Shown: positions 7,708 to 15,910, counted from the first letter of the stretch. The stretch is 34,610 nucleotides of DNA from Streptomyces sp. man185 (GCA_002551355.1 NTHE01000076.1:1-34610), one strand, 5' to 3'. Numbers and translations are program-made. Notes: generated by a model from the sequence alone, not told the origin.

Positions 7708-8934
7708 ATGGAGCACCCCGGGACCCTCGTCCTGATCATGGCCCTGGCGGTTCTCGCGCCGCTGCTCGGTTACGCGACCGGGCGGTGGCTGCCGGTCCCC
7801 GTCGTCATCTTCGAGATCGTGCTCGGGATCCTGGTCGGGCCCGATGTGCTCGGCTGGGCCCACCACGACCAGGTCATCGACGCCCTGTCCGACCTCGGGC
7901 TCTCGATGCTGATCTTCCTGGCGGGGTACGAGATCCGGTTCGCCGAGGTCCGCGGCTCCACCCTGCGCCGGGCGGGCGGCGCCTGGGTCCTCTCGTTCGC
8001 CGCCGGGCTCGGCGTCGCCCTGCTGCTCAGCGGGGCGGACCTGGCGAAGAGCCTGGTCATCGGCACCGCGCTCACCAGTACCGCGCTGGGCGCGGTGCTG
8101 CCGATCCTGCGGGACTCGGGGCGGCTGGAGGGGCGGTTCGGGTCGGTGGTGATGGCGTTCGGGTCGGTGGGCGAGTTCGGGCCGATCATCGCGATGGCCC
8201 TGCTGTTCAGCGGCCGCAGCCCCGGTGCGGCGAGTGCGGTGCTGGTCGTGTTCGCCGTCGTCACGGCGGCCGCGGTGTTCTGGGCGATGCGGCCCCGGCC
8301 GCCGTGGTTCGCCCGGATCATCGCCGTGACCCTGCACTCCAGCGGCCAGTTCGCCGTCCGCTTCGTCATGCTGCTGCTGGCCGGGATGCTGGGGCTCGCC
8401 CATGTCTTCGGCCTGGACACCCTGCTCGGGGCGTTCGCCGCGGGGATGCTGACCCGGCTCGTCCTCCAGGGGGCGGTGCCCGAGAGCGGCGACGCGATCC
8501 TGGAGCGGGTCGAGGCGATCGGCTTCGGCTTCCTGGTGCCGTTCTTCTACATCGTCACGGGCATCGACTTCGACCTCGCGGCGCTCCTGGACGGCGGGCG
8601 TCCGCTGCTGCTCCTGCCGGTCTTCCTGCTGCTGTTCCTGCTGGTGCGCGGGGTTCCGGCGTATCTGCTGGCCCCGCGCGACCTGACCGGGCGGGGGTCG
8701 CGCCGGGCACTGGGGCTGTTCGCGGCGACCTGTCTGCCGCTGGTGGTGGCGATCACCGCGATCGGCCTGGACGAGAAGGTGATCGGGGCGGGGGAGGCCG
8801 CCGCCCTGGTCGCCGCCGCGATGGTGTCGGTGCTGGTGTTCCCCCTGCTGGCGTTCCGGCTGCTGCGCGGGGAGGAGGCCGGCGGGGGCAGGTCCGTCCC
8901 GGACCGCGCGGCGGAGACCGGGGAGGCGTGGTGA
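7708..8934 (+). CDS. Cation/proton antiporter, CPA2 family
   Basis: This 408-residue, almost wholly hydrophobic protein has about 12 membrane segments and a typical CPA2 (Na+/H+ or K+/H+ exchanger) profile: VVIFEIVLGILVGPDVLGW in the second helix, then GLSMLIFLAGYEIRF, GTALTSTALGAVLPILRD and LLGAFAAGMLTRLVL. It exchanges protons for monovalent cations across the cytoplasmic membrane. It ends shortly after the last helix, without the TrkA-N nucleotide-binding tail found in KefB/C proteins, so it is probably not ligand-gated in that way. The gene lies 37 bases after the peptidase on the same strand but appears to have its own promoter. Ion selectivity cannot be read from the sequence. Confidence 0.92.
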   Translation: MEHPGTLVLIMALAVLAPLLGYATGRWLPVPVVIFEIVLGILVGPDVLGWAHHDQVIDALSDLGLSMLIFLAGYEIRFAEVRGSTLRRAGGAWVLSFAAGLGVALLLSGADLAKSLVIGTALTSTALGAVLPILRDSGRLEGRFGSVVMAFGSVGEFGPIIAMALLFSGRSPGAASAVLVVFAVVTAAAVFWAMRPRPPWFARIIAVTLHSSGQFAVRFVMLLLAGMLGLAHVFGLDTLLGAFAAGMLTRLVLQGAVPESGDAILERVEAIGFGFLVPFFYIVTGIDFDLAALLDGGRPLLLLPVFLLLFLLVRGVPAYLLAPRDLTGRGSRRALGLFAATCLPLVVAITAIGLDEKVIGAGEAAALVAAAMVSVLVFPLLAFRLLRGEEAGGGRSVPDRAAETGEAW

Positions 8935-8948
8935 GACCCCGCGCCTCC

Positions 8949-8997
8949 TGACAGGCCTTGCTCCCTGACGGCCCTTGCTTCCCGACGGCCCTCAGGG
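8949..8997. repeat. Imperfect 17-bp tandem repeat between convergent genes
   Basis: Units at 8949-8965 and 8966-8982 share a TGAC-GGCC-TTGCT pattern, and a partial third copy runs to 8997. The array overlaps the last codons of the stress-protein gene and lies in the convergent region after the antiporter, with no clear hairpin terminator. It is probably a replication-slippage product. Confidence 0.5.
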
Positions 8998-9420
8998 CGT
9001 GCCGTCCTCCGTCGGTACGCACAGCACCGGGACCGCCGACATGTGCAGCAGCTTGTGCGGGGTCGAGCCCAGCAGGGCCCCGCGCATCGGGCTCTCGCCC
9101 CAGGTGCCGACGACGATGACCCGGGCCCCGTGCCGTTCGGCTGCGTCCATCAGGGCCTGTGCGGGCTTCTCGTCCAGCACCTCGACCGAGGCGGGGACGC
9201 CCGCCTCCTCGGCCGCCGTGAGCGCGTGCTCCAGGCCGGTGCGCCCGGCCTGCCGGATCGCGTCGTAGTGGCTGCGGTACTCGGCCCCGTCGCGCAGGCC
9301 CGGGGCGGCGGCCCCGTAGACGAGGACCAGCTCCTCCCCGTACGCGGCCGCCACCTCGATGGCGATGCGCAGGGCGCGGGCGGCGCCGGGGGACTCGTCG
9401 TAACCGAGGACGACCGACAT
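8992..9420 (-). CDS. Universal stress protein, UspA family, ATP-binding type
   Basis: The 142-residue single Usp domain begins MSVVLGYDESPGAARAL, the usual first strand with the conserved Asp, and contains IVVGTWGESPMRGALLGSTPHKLLHMSAVPVLCV. The stretch fits the ATP-binding signature G-2x-G-9x-G-(S/T). Such cytosolic proteins bind ATP and modulate stress, hypoxia or membrane-transport partners. The ATG lies one base after the TGA of the upstream permease gene, with AAGGAG inside the end of that gene, so translation is coupled. Usp proteins linked to permeases are often thought to regulate the transporter; that is inference here. Confidence 0.93.
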   Translation of the reverse strand: MSVVLGYDESPGAARALRIAIEVAAAYGEELVLVYGAAAPGLRDGAEYRSHYDAIRQAGRTGLEHALTAAEEAGVPASVEVLDEKPAQALMDAAERHGARVIVVGTWGESPMRGALLGSTPHKLLHMSAVPVLCVPTEDGTP

Positions 9421-9421
9421 C

Positions 9422-10924
9422 TCAGCGCTCCTTCCGGCTCGGGGCGTGCACCAGGTCCGGGTCCGCCACTCCCGGTCGCTCCTGCCAGAACACCGCGTCG
9501 CGCAGTCGCCACACCACCATCAGGACCACGCCCACCAGGGCGATCACGATGCCGATGACGAGCGGTGGACCGAGCCCGAACCAGGAGGTTCCGCTGTAGG
9601 AGTTGGCCGGGTCGGACATGTCGATGACCGAGCGGACCAGCAGCCAGGTCAGCAGTCCGGCGCCGACAACCGGGCCGAGGCCGATGAGCAGGAAGTTGCG
9701 CACGCTCTCGGTGAGATGGCGGCGGTAGTAGACGGCGCAGGCCACCCCGGTGAGCGCGTAGTAGAAGGCGATCAGCAGGGACAGCGCGGTGAGCGAGTCG
9801 AAGAGCGCGTTCGTGCTGATCTGGTTGACCACCAGATACCAGGCGATGGCGATCCCGGCGACCCACCACGTACTGACGTCCGGGGTACGGAACCGGGGGC
9901 TGATGTGCCCGAAGTGCCGCGGCAGTGCCTGGCGGCGGGCCATGGACAGGGCGGTCCGGGACGCCGGGATGATCGTGGTCTGGGTGGAGGCGATCGCGGA
10001 GGTGGCCACCGCCAGCAGCAGGATCCAGTCCCAGCCGCCCAGGACGTTCCCGGCGAGCTGGGCGAAGATGAACTCCTCCTCGCCCGCGTTCTCCGCCAGG
10101 AACGCCGTTCCCGCGAAGGCGACGACCGCGATGGCGACCGACAGGTAGGTCACCAGGAGCACGACGGTGGACCACAGGCCCGCCCTGCCCGGGGCGCTAG
10201 CCGAGTCCTCGGTCTCCTCGGTGAGGTTGACCGCGGACTCCCAGCCCCAGTAGATGAACACCCCGAGCAGCAGCCCGCCGGTCAGCGCGGCCCCGCCCGC
10301 GCCGAACGGGTCGAGCCAGCCGAAGGAGGGTTCGATCGAGTCGAAGCCGGTCGTTCCCGCGTACACCCGGTAGAGCGCCACCGCGACGAAGACCAGCAGG
10401 AACGCGATCTGGAGGAGGATCAGAACGTTCTGGACCTTGGCGGACAGCTCGGTGCCGATCACACAGAGTCCGGTCATCGCGATGATGAGCAGCACGGTGA
10501 GCAACTGGCGCACGAAGTCGTTCTCGACCCAGCTGTCCAGACCCACCGCCAGCAGCGTGAAGCTCACCGCCACGTCGGCCAGCGAGCCCACCACCAGGAC
10601 GCCGGTCATGGTGATCGCCCAGCCGCCCAGCCAGCCCGCCCACGGGCCCATCGCCCGGGTCACCCAGGAGAACGTCGTACCGCAGTCCTGGTCGACCTTG
10701 TTCAGGTAGTAGAACGCCGAGGCGATCAGCAGCATCGGCACGAACGAGGCGAACATGACGCCCGGGGCGTAGATACCCACCAGGGCGACGATCGGACCGA
10801 TGACGGCGGCCAGCGAGTACGCCGGGGAGGTCGCGTTCAGGCCGATCACAAGGGCGTCGACGAACCCGATCGCGTTCGGCTTGAGGCCGACATCCGGTTC
10901 GTCCCGCACACGGTCGTGGGCCAT
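9422..10924 (-). CDS. APC-superfamily amino-acid permease
   Basis: The start at ATG 10924 (500 aa) is preceded by CGAGGAAC. The 91 codons of open frame upstream of it have no signal or homology character. The protein opens GLKPNAIGFVDALVIGLNATSPAYSLAAVIG, the usual unwound first helix of APC (amino acid-polyamine-organocation) permeases, and has about 12 membrane segments. Characteristic blocks include DQDCGTTFSWVTRAMGPWAGWLGGW and TEETEDSASAPGRAGLWSTV. It should import an amino acid or amine by cation symport or exchange; the substrate is not deducible. It is the first gene of a two-gene operon with the universal stress protein. Confidence 0.92.
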   Translation of the reverse strand: MAHDRVRDEPDVGLKPNAIGFVDALVIGLNATSPAYSLAAVIGPIVALVGIYAPGVMFASFVPMLLIASAFYYLNKVDQDCGTTFSWVTRAMGPWAGWLGGWAITMTGVLVVGSLADVAVSFTLLAVGLDSWVENDFVRQLLTVLLIIAMTGLCVIGTELSAKVQNVLILLQIAFLLVFVAVALYRVYAGTTGFDSIEPSFGWLDPFGAGGAALTGGLLLGVFIYWGWESAVNLTEETEDSASAPGRAGLWSTVVLLVTYLSVAIAVVAFAGTAFLAENAGEEEFIFAQLAGNVLGGWDWILLLAVATSAIASTQTTIIPASRTALSMARRQALPRHFGHISPRFRTPDVSTWWVAGIAIAWYLVVNQISTNALFDSLTALSLLIAFYYALTGVACAVYYRRHLTESVRNFLLIGLGPVVGAGLLTWLLVRSVIDMSDPANSYSGTSWFGLGPPLVIGIVIALVGVVLMVVWRLRDAVFWQERPGVADPDLVHAPSRKER

Positions 10925-11006
10925 GGTTCCTCGATCCGCCGGGCACCCCCGCCGGGAGCGGGCGATGATCCGGCTCTCATCGTAAGGAGACCCGGCCAAG
11001 CCCGCA

Positions 11007-11019
11007 TTTCCGGAGGAAA
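11007..11019. promoter_or_regulatory. Small palindrome in the permease/amidase divergent region
   Basis: TTTCC-GGA-GGAAA is an inverted repeat in an A/T-richer patch of the 169-bp region between the permease and the amidase. It could be an operator for either gene. I see no convincing -35/-10 pair. Confidence 0.25.
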
Positions 11020-11093
11020 GGCCCCGCCGGTGGGGGTCACCCGAACGGCCCGCTCCTCTGCGAAGCCGGAGGTCAGGGCGCAGGGTGGAGTCC

Positions 11094-11864
11094 ATGTGGT
11101 CCCGCCGACTCGTCCTGGGCGTTCTGGTCCTGCCCCTGGCCCTCCTGGTGTTCGGGGACGGCCCGGCGTTCCGCGCGCCGGAGACGGAGCTGGCCACCGG
11201 ACCCCGCCCGCCGCGCGGACTGCCGCAGCCGGCCGTCGTCAGCCGCCGGGACTGGGGCGCGGACGAGGACCTGGTCAGGGAGGGTCCGCACTACACGGAC
11301 CCGGCGCGGGCGGTGTTCGTCCACCACACCGGCAACCCCAACGACTACGACTGCGCGGACGCCCCCGACCTGATCCGGGCCGTCCAGCGTGACCACATCC
11401 GGCAGGACGGCTGGGACGACATCGGCTACAACTTCCTCGTCGACCGCTGCGGCACCATCTACGAGGGCCGCTCCGGCGGGGTCGGCCGCTCGGTGCTCGG
11501 CGCGCACACCAAGGGGTTCAACACCGACACGGTCGGCATCGCGGCGATCGGGAACTTCGGCGAGGGGGCCGAGGTGCCGAAGCCGATGATGGACGCGCTG
11601 GTGAAGCTCGCCGCCTGGAAGCTGCGGCCCGGGGCGGACCCGCAGGGCAGCGTCGACCTGGTCTCGACGAACGACGAGAGCCGCTTCGACAAGGGCCAGG
11701 TGGCCCGGCTCCACGTCATCTCCGGTCACCGCGACAGCTTCGAGACCCGCTGCCCCGGTGACGCGCTCTACGCGCTGCTGCCCGAACTGCGGGAGCGGGC
11801 CGCGAAGCTGCGCGCCGCCGTCCCCGGACACTCGGCGGCGGCCCGGCTGCGCCCGTCGTTCTGA
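11094..11864 (+). CDS. Secreted PGRP-type N-acetylmuramoyl-L-alanine amidase
   Basis: ATG 11094 (256 aa) is chosen because GGTGGAG ends three bases before it; the in-frame GTG at 11085 overlaps that ribosome site. MWSRRLVLGVLVLPLALLVF is a signal peptide or N-terminal anchor. The peptidoglycan-recognition/amidase-2 domain spans about residues 48-225. Expected zinc ligands are His78 (FVHHTGN), His212 (ISGHRD) and Cys220 (RCPGD), with DIGYNFLVD and TIYEGR around the active site. The enzyme would cut the amide bond between muramic acid and the stem peptide outside the cell, in wall remodelling or attack on other bacteria. The domain order matches single-domain actinobacterial amidases, with no separate wall-binding module. 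Confidence 0.93.
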   Translation: MWSRRLVLGVLVLPLALLVFGDGPAFRAPETELATGPRPPRGLPQPAVVSRRDWGADEDLVREGPHYTDPARAVFVHHTGNPNDYDCADAPDLIRAVQRDHIRQDGWDDIGYNFLVDRCGTIYEGRSGGVGRSVLGAHTKGFNTDTVGIAAIGNFGEGAEVPKPMMDALVKLAAWKLRPGADPQGSVDLVSTNDESRFDKGQVARLHVISGHRDSFETRCPGDALYALLPELRERAAKLRAAVPGHSAAARLRPSF

Positions 11865-11880
11865 CCGGCTCCGGGGGCGG

Positions 11881-12246
11881 CTACCGGGCGACGAACTGGG
11901 TCAGTATCGCCTGCACCTCGTAGATGTCGACGCCCTTGGTGAACGTCTTCTGGAGCGGGGTCGGGCTGCCCGAGATCCAGATCTTCAGCTCGGCGTCGAG
12001 ATCGAACGTCCCGGCCGTCTCCACGGCGAAGTGCGTGATGCTGCGGTAGGGCACGGAGTGGTACTCGGTCTTCTTGCCGGTGATGCCCTGCTTGTCGACG
12101 AGGACGAGGCGCCGGTCCGTGAACAGGATGGTGTCGCGGATCAGCAGGAACGCGGCGTGCACCTGCTCGCCCTGCCCGAGGAGCCGGGCGTAGTCCTGCT
12201 GGGCGGTGGCCGGGTTGATCGTGTGGGCGTTGCCGAACAGTGCCAT
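11881..12246 (-). CDS. Bacterial PH-domain protein (121 aa)
   Basis: ATG 12246 is chosen with GGGGA just upstream; 35 codons of open frame before it lack any coding character. The protein MALFGNAHTINPATAQQDYARLLGQ runs into alternating beta strands (AAFLLIRDTILFTDRRLVLVDKQG, TEYHSVPYRSITHFAVETAG, LDAELKIWISGS). This is the pattern of the small bacterial pleckstrin-homology family (PH_1/YvbH type), widespread but without a defined activity. There is no signal peptide or membrane segment. It follows the modBC gene by 123 bases on the same strand, but nothing suggests a role in molybdate uptake. Confidence 0.88.
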   Translation of the reverse strand: MALFGNAHTINPATAQQDYARLLGQGEQVHAAFLLIRDTILFTDRRLVLVDKQGITGKKTEYHSVPYRSITHFAVETAGTFDLDAELKIWISGSPTPLQKTFTKGVDIYEVQAILTQFVAR

Positions 12247-12369
12247 GGGTCCCCGTTTCTCCGTGTTTCCCGTCGTGTCCCGCGGGAGGTCGTGTCGTAC
12301 TGGAGTACGTGTGCGGTGGGGTTCTGGTTCCCGCACCGGACCGGCCGACACCTTCGGGCCGCCTCCCCG

Positions 12370-14331
12370 CTACAGCGGTACGACCGTCGCCTCGGTCGCC
12401 TTCACGCTGGTCCAGACGGTGCTCCCGTCGGCGATCCCCAGCTCGGCGGCGGCCCCCGGGGTGATCTCCGCGACCAGCTCCGGGGCCTCGGCCGAGGTGA
12501 TCAGCAGCCGCAGCCGGCTGCCGCCCGAGGTGATCTCGCGGACCGTGCCCGGCCAGACGTTGCGGGGGGAGCCGGTGGGCCGCTCCCGGTGTACGGAGAC
12601 GGCTTCCGGCGCGATGACCGCGAGGGCGTCCGTGCCGGACGGGAGGGGTTCGGCGACCACGAGGTGGCCACCGCCCTCCAGCGCGAGGCCGTCGGCGGTG
12701 GCGGTGCCGGGCCAGGCGTTGCGGCCCAGCATCCTGGCCACCCACGGCGAGCGCGGGTGACGGGTGACCTCGGCGGGCGGCTCGTCCTGGAGGGCCCGGC
12801 CGTCCTCCAGCACCAGGACCCGGTCGGCCAGCGAGACCGCCTCCACCGGGTCGTGGGTGACGATCAGACAGACCCCGCCGAAGTCCGCGAGGTGCCCGCG
12901 CAGGGTGTGACGCACCCGGGCCCGGGTGGTCTGGTCGAGGGCGGCGAGCGGTTCGTCCAGCAGCAGGAGGCGCGGGCGGGCGGCCAGCGCGCGGGCCAGG
13001 GCGACCCGCTGGGCCTGGCCGCCGGAGAGCTGGGCGGGCCTGCGGTGGGCGAGGTGGCCCACCCCGAGCCGCTCCAGCCAGCCCTGGGCCTCGCGCCGGG
13101 CCTCGGCGCGGGGCACGCCGTGGGCGCGGAGCCCGTACGCCGTGTTGGTCAGGGCGCTCAGGTGCGGGAAGAGCGCCCCGTCCTGGGGCACCCAGGCGAC
13201 GCCCCGGCGGTGCGGGGGGAGGTCGGTGACCTCGTCGTCGCCGAGGCGCAGGGCGGCGTGCGCGCGGGGCGTGAGACCGAGCAGGGCCCGCAGGAGCGTC
13301 GTCTTGCCCGCGCCGTTGGGGCCGACCACCGCGATGGTGGTGCCGGGGCCGGCGTCCAGGGTGAGGCGGGTGAAGCCGGTGACGTCGGCGTGCAGCGGCC
13401 AGGGCTCGGGCGCGACCTTCGCCGGCGGGTCGGCGGCGGGCTCGGGGAGCGGGTCCGGGGCCGTGGCCGTGGCCGCGGGTTCCTCCGGGCGGGCCGCCGC
13501 TCGGCTCGCGGGGTCCCGGTGGTCGCCCGGGGTGCCGGTCCAGCGCCCCCGCAGCGCGATGAGCACGATCATCGCGATGGCCAGGAGCAGCAGCGACACG
13601 GAGGTGGCGGCCTCCGGCGAGTCCTGGAGCAGCAGATAGACCTGGAGCGGCAGGGTCTGCGTGGTGCCGGGGAGGTTCCCGGCGAAGGTGATGGTCGCGC
13701 CGAACTCGCCGAGCGCCCGCGCCCAGGTCAGGGCGGCTCCGGCGATCAGCCCGGGGGCGACCATCGGCAGCGTCACGGTGAGGAACACCCGGACCGGCGA
13801 GGCCCCGAGAGAGGCGGCGGTCTCCTCGTACCGGGGGCGCAGCCCGCCGAGCGCGCCCTCCAGCGAGATGACCAGGAACGGCATCGCGACGAACGTCGCC
13901 GCGAGCACGGCCCCCGAGGTGTGGAAGGGGAGCGTCACGCCGAAGGTGTCCTCAAGCCAGGGGCCGAGCAGCCCGCGCCGCCCGAACGCCAGCAGCAGTG
14001 CGACGCCGCCGACCGTGGGCGGCAGCACCATCGGCAGCAGCACCAGCGAGCGGACGAACGCCTTGCCGGGGAACGGCACCCGGGCCAGCAGCCAGGCCAG
14101 CGGCACCCCGAGCAGCAGGGAGATCCCGAGCGCCCACAGGGAGACCAGCAGCGAGAGCCGCAGCGCCTCGGTGGTGGCCTCGGCCGTGAGGTGATCGCCG
14201 AGCTCGCCCCAGGAGGTGCGGACCAGGATCCCGACGAGCGGCAGCATGAGGAACGCCACGGCCAGCAGGGCGGGCACCGTCAGGAGCAGGGGCGCGCGGG
14301 CCCCGGAGCTGCGGCGGCCGGGACGTTTCAT
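12370..14331 (-). CDS. modBC: Fused molybdate ABC transporter permease-ATPase (ModB-ModC)
   Basis: One 653-residue polypeptide carries both halves of a molybdate importer. Residues 1-262 are the ModB permease, with about five or six membrane helices and the cytoplasmic EAA loop near 169-189 (EETAASLGASPVRVFLTVTLP). A Pro/Glu/Ala-rich linker spans about 263-311. Residues 312-530 form the ATPase: Walker A GPNGAGKTT (337-345), Q-loop PQDG (382-385), signature LSGGQ (435-439), Walker B LLLLDEP (455-461) and THD switch (492-494). A C-terminal TOBE-like domain (about 585-650) probably senses oxyanion. Such ModB-ModC fusions are known in actinobacteria. It lies 75 bases after modA on the same strand, with a possible hairpin between them. 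Confidence 0.95.
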   Translation of the reverse strand: MKRPGRRSSGARAPLLLTVPALLAVAFLMLPLVGILVRTSWGELGDHLTAEATTEALRLSLLVSLWALGISLLLGVPLAWLLARVPFPGKAFVRSLVLLPMVLPPTVGGVALLLAFGRRGLLGPWLEDTFGVTLPFHTSGAVLAATFVAMPFLVISLEGALGGLRPRYEETAASLGASPVRVFLTVTLPMVAPGLIAGAALTWARALGEFGATITFAGNLPGTTQTLPLQVYLLLQDSPEAATSVSLLLLAIAMIVLIALRGRWTGTPGDHRDPASRAAARPEEPAATATAPDPLPEPAADPPAKVAPEPWPLHADVTGFTRLTLDAGPGTTIAVVGPNGAGKTTLLRALLGLTPRAHAALRLGDDEVTDLPPHRRGVAWVPQDGALFPHLSALTNTAYGLRAHGVPRAEARREAQGWLERLGVGHLAHRRPAQLSGGQAQRVALARALAARPRLLLLDEPLAALDQTTRARVRHTLRGHLADFGGVCLIVTHDPVEAVSLADRVLVLEDGRALQDEPPAEVTRHPRSPWVARMLGRNAWPGTATADGLALEGGGHLVVAEPLPSGTDALAVIAPEAVSVHRERPTGSPRNVWPGTVREITSGGSRLRLLITSAEAPELVAEITPGAAAELGIADGSTVWTSVKATEATVVPL

Positions 14332-14361
14332 CGGTGACCTCGTGGGGCTCGAAGTGCGGTG

Positions 14362-14401
14362 CCCGCCAGCCCTGTCGGACGGTGCGGGGCTGCCGGGCGG
14401 G
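14362..14401 (-). terminator. Possible attenuating hairpin between modA and modBC
   Basis: CCCGCCAGCCC at 14362-14372 can pair with GGGCT at 14387-14391 plus GGCGGG at 14396-14401, leaving a four-base bulge. No T-tract is present. It could reduce read-through so that less transporter than binding protein is made, or simply protect mRNA ends. Confidence 0.35.
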
Positions 14402-14406
14402 TGCGG

Positions 14407-15219
14407 TTACGGCTGCTGGAAGCCCGCGCCCTGGAGGATCTTCTGCGCGGCGGGCGTGGAGAGCCAGGCGACGAACGCGGCGGCGGCCTCGCCGTGCTTC
14501 GACGTCTTCAGTGTGGCGGCCGGGTAGGAGGCGATGGCGTTCTGCGCGTCCGGGATCTCGATCGCGTCGACCTTGTCGGTGGCGGTCGCGGCGTCGGTCC
14601 TGTAGACGAGCCCGGCGTCCGCCTCGCCCAGCTCGACCTTGCTGAGGACCGCGCGGACGTTGGGCTCCTGGGAGACCGGCTTCACCTCGATCTTCTGCGC
14701 GTCGAGGATCTGCTCGCTGTAGCGGCCCACCGGCACCTCGGGGGCGGCCAGGACGACCTTCAGCTTCGGGTCGGAGAGGTCATTCAGGTTCTCGACGTTC
14801 TCCGGGTTGCCCTCACCGGTGGCGATGACGAGGCGGTTCTTGGCGATGACGGTGGGCTTGCCGGTGTCGCCCGAGAGGCCGTCCATCGTCTTGGTGTCGG
14901 CGGTGACCAGCGCGTCGGCGGGGGCGCCCTGCTTGACCTGGGCGGCCAGCTCCTGGGAGCCCGCGAAGGAGAACGTCACCTTCGTGCCGGGGTTCTCCGT
15001 CTCGTACGCGGCCCCCGCCTCCTTGAAGACGTCGGTCAGGGAGGACGCGGCCAGCACGGTCAGGTCGGCCTTCGGGGCGCCGGAGGAGGTGGACCCGGAG
15101 CCGCTGCCCTTGTCCTTGGCGGTGCCGGAGTCGTCGCTGCCGCAGGCGGCGAGCGGGACCAGGAGGGCGGTGGTCAGGACGGCGGCGGCCGCACGGCGGC
15201 GGGTGATCAGCAGAGGCAT
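14407..15219 (-). CDS. modA: Molybdate-binding lipoprotein ModA
   Basis: ATG 15219 (270 aa) gives a correct lipoprotein signal: MPLLITRRRAAAAVLTTALL followed by lipobox LAAC with Cys26. AAGGAG lies ten bases before the ATG. The next 25 residues are a Gly/Ser linker. The binding domain then begins DLTVLAASSLTDVF, the ModA hallmark in which the Ser residues contact the oxyanion. It also contains FSFAGSQELAAQVKQGAPADALVTAD and EADAGLVYRTDA. The protein captures molybdate (possibly tungstate) outside the membrane and delivers it to the ModB-ModC fusion downstream. An upstream extension of the frame runs through the MITE-like element and is not real. Confidence 0.95.
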   Translation of the reverse strand: MPLLITRRRAAAAVLTTALLVPLAACGSDDSGTAKDKGSGSGSTSSGAPKADLTVLAASSLTDVFKEAGAAYETENPGTKVTFSFAGSQELAAQVKQGAPADALVTADTKTMDGLSGDTGKPTVIAKNRLVIATGEGNPENVENLNDLSDPKLKVVLAAPEVPVGRYSEQILDAQKIEVKPVSQEPNVRAVLSKVELGEADAGLVYRTDAATATDKVDAIEIPDAQNAIASYPAATLKTSKHGEAAAAFVAWLSTPAAQKILQGAGFQQP

Positions 15220-15327
15220 GAGGGCGGGACTCCTTGGATGCGTGCGCGGTCGGCGGGCGCCGGCCGGGCGGGGGTGCCGTGCGGGGCACCGGTACAGGGC
15301 AGCGGCGGGCCGTCGTCGCCCGGGCCC

Positions 15328-15502
15328 AGGGCCTGTCTGAGCATTCCCGTCTGCCTCACGCCGCCGTGCGCGCACTCTCGCCGCACCGGCCCCAGAGCCG
15401 AGTACGTCCAGTACGAGGGCCTGCGGCCGGCATGCCGAGAGCACGCACCTGACGCCGCGCGGCCGCTCTGCGGGCGACGACGGGAATGGTCAGACAGGCC
15501 CT
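15328..15502. mobile_element. 175-bp MITE-like element with 24-bp terminal inverted repeats
   Basis: The two ends are inverted copies of one another: 15328-15351 (AGGGCCTGTCTGA...) and 15479-15502 (...TCAGACAGGCCCT) match at 23 of 24 positions. The 127-bp interior has partial self-complementarity and no coding capacity. A non-coding element of this size with transposon-like ends is a miniature inverted-repeat transposable element. I believe similar copies recur in Streptomyces genomes and relate to IS5-type ends, but that is recollection. No clear target-site duplication is visible. It fills most of the gap between the mod regulator and modA, and its outer base pair contributes to the regulator's TAG stop codon. 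Confidence 0.8.
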
Positions 15503-15896
15503 AGGCGCGGTCGATGTGCACGCTGGTCGACTTCACGCGGGCGGTCGCCTGCATGCCGACCTCCAGACCCAGCTCCTCGACCGCCTCCCTGGTCAGGAGC
15601 GAGACGAGCCGATGCGGACCGGCCTGGATCTCGACCTGGGCCGCGACATCACCGAGTTTCACCGCGGTGACGATGCCGGGGAACGCGTTGCGGGCCGAGG
15701 TGTAGGGGGCCTCGTCCTCACCACCCGCACCCCGGCCGACCTCGATCGAGAAGGCGGCCAGCGCGCGGCCGTCGATCAGGCGGCGGCCTGCCTCGTCGCG
15801 ATGGGTCGCGACCCGGCCTGCGTCCGCCCAGCGGCGGGCGGTGTCGGGGCTGACCCCGAGAAGTCGTGCTGCCTGGCCGATTGTGTAGGACTGCAT
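15501..15896 (-). CDS. HTH-TOBE molybdate-responsive regulator
   Basis: ATG 15896 (131 aa) starts MQSYTIGQAARLLGVSPDTARRWADAGRV, an excision/MerR-type helix-turn-helix (about residues 4-50). A single TOBE/Mop domain follows (about 64-128: RNAFPGIVTAVKLGDVAAQVEIQAG, LVSLLTREAVEELGLEVGMQATARVKSTSVHIDRA). Mop-type domains bind molybdate, so this should be a sensor-regulator for the mod genes, which follow it on the same strand. The longer open frame up to 16025 has no support. The stop codon TAG overlaps the end of the 175-bp MITE-like element by two bases. The protein still ends at the normal boundary of the TOBE domain, so it looks intact. Confidence 0.9.
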   Translation of the reverse strand: MQSYTIGQAARLLGVSPDTARRWADAGRVATHRDEAGRRLIDGRALAAFSIEVGRGAGGEDEAPYTSARNAFPGIVTAVKLGDVAAQVEIQAGPHRLVSLLTREAVEELGLEVGMQATARVKSTSVHIDRA

Positions 15897-15910
15897 GTGC
15901 GACACGCTAG

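Noticed and set aside
11758..14337. 859-codon plus-strand frame opposite modBC
   Set aside because: The minus strand encodes a full ModB-ModC fusion with all ABC motifs; the plus frame is a shadow.
15220..15444. N-terminal extension of modA through the MITE-like element
   Set aside because: The true lipoprotein signal starts at 15219, and the upstream frame is only non-coding repeat read through.
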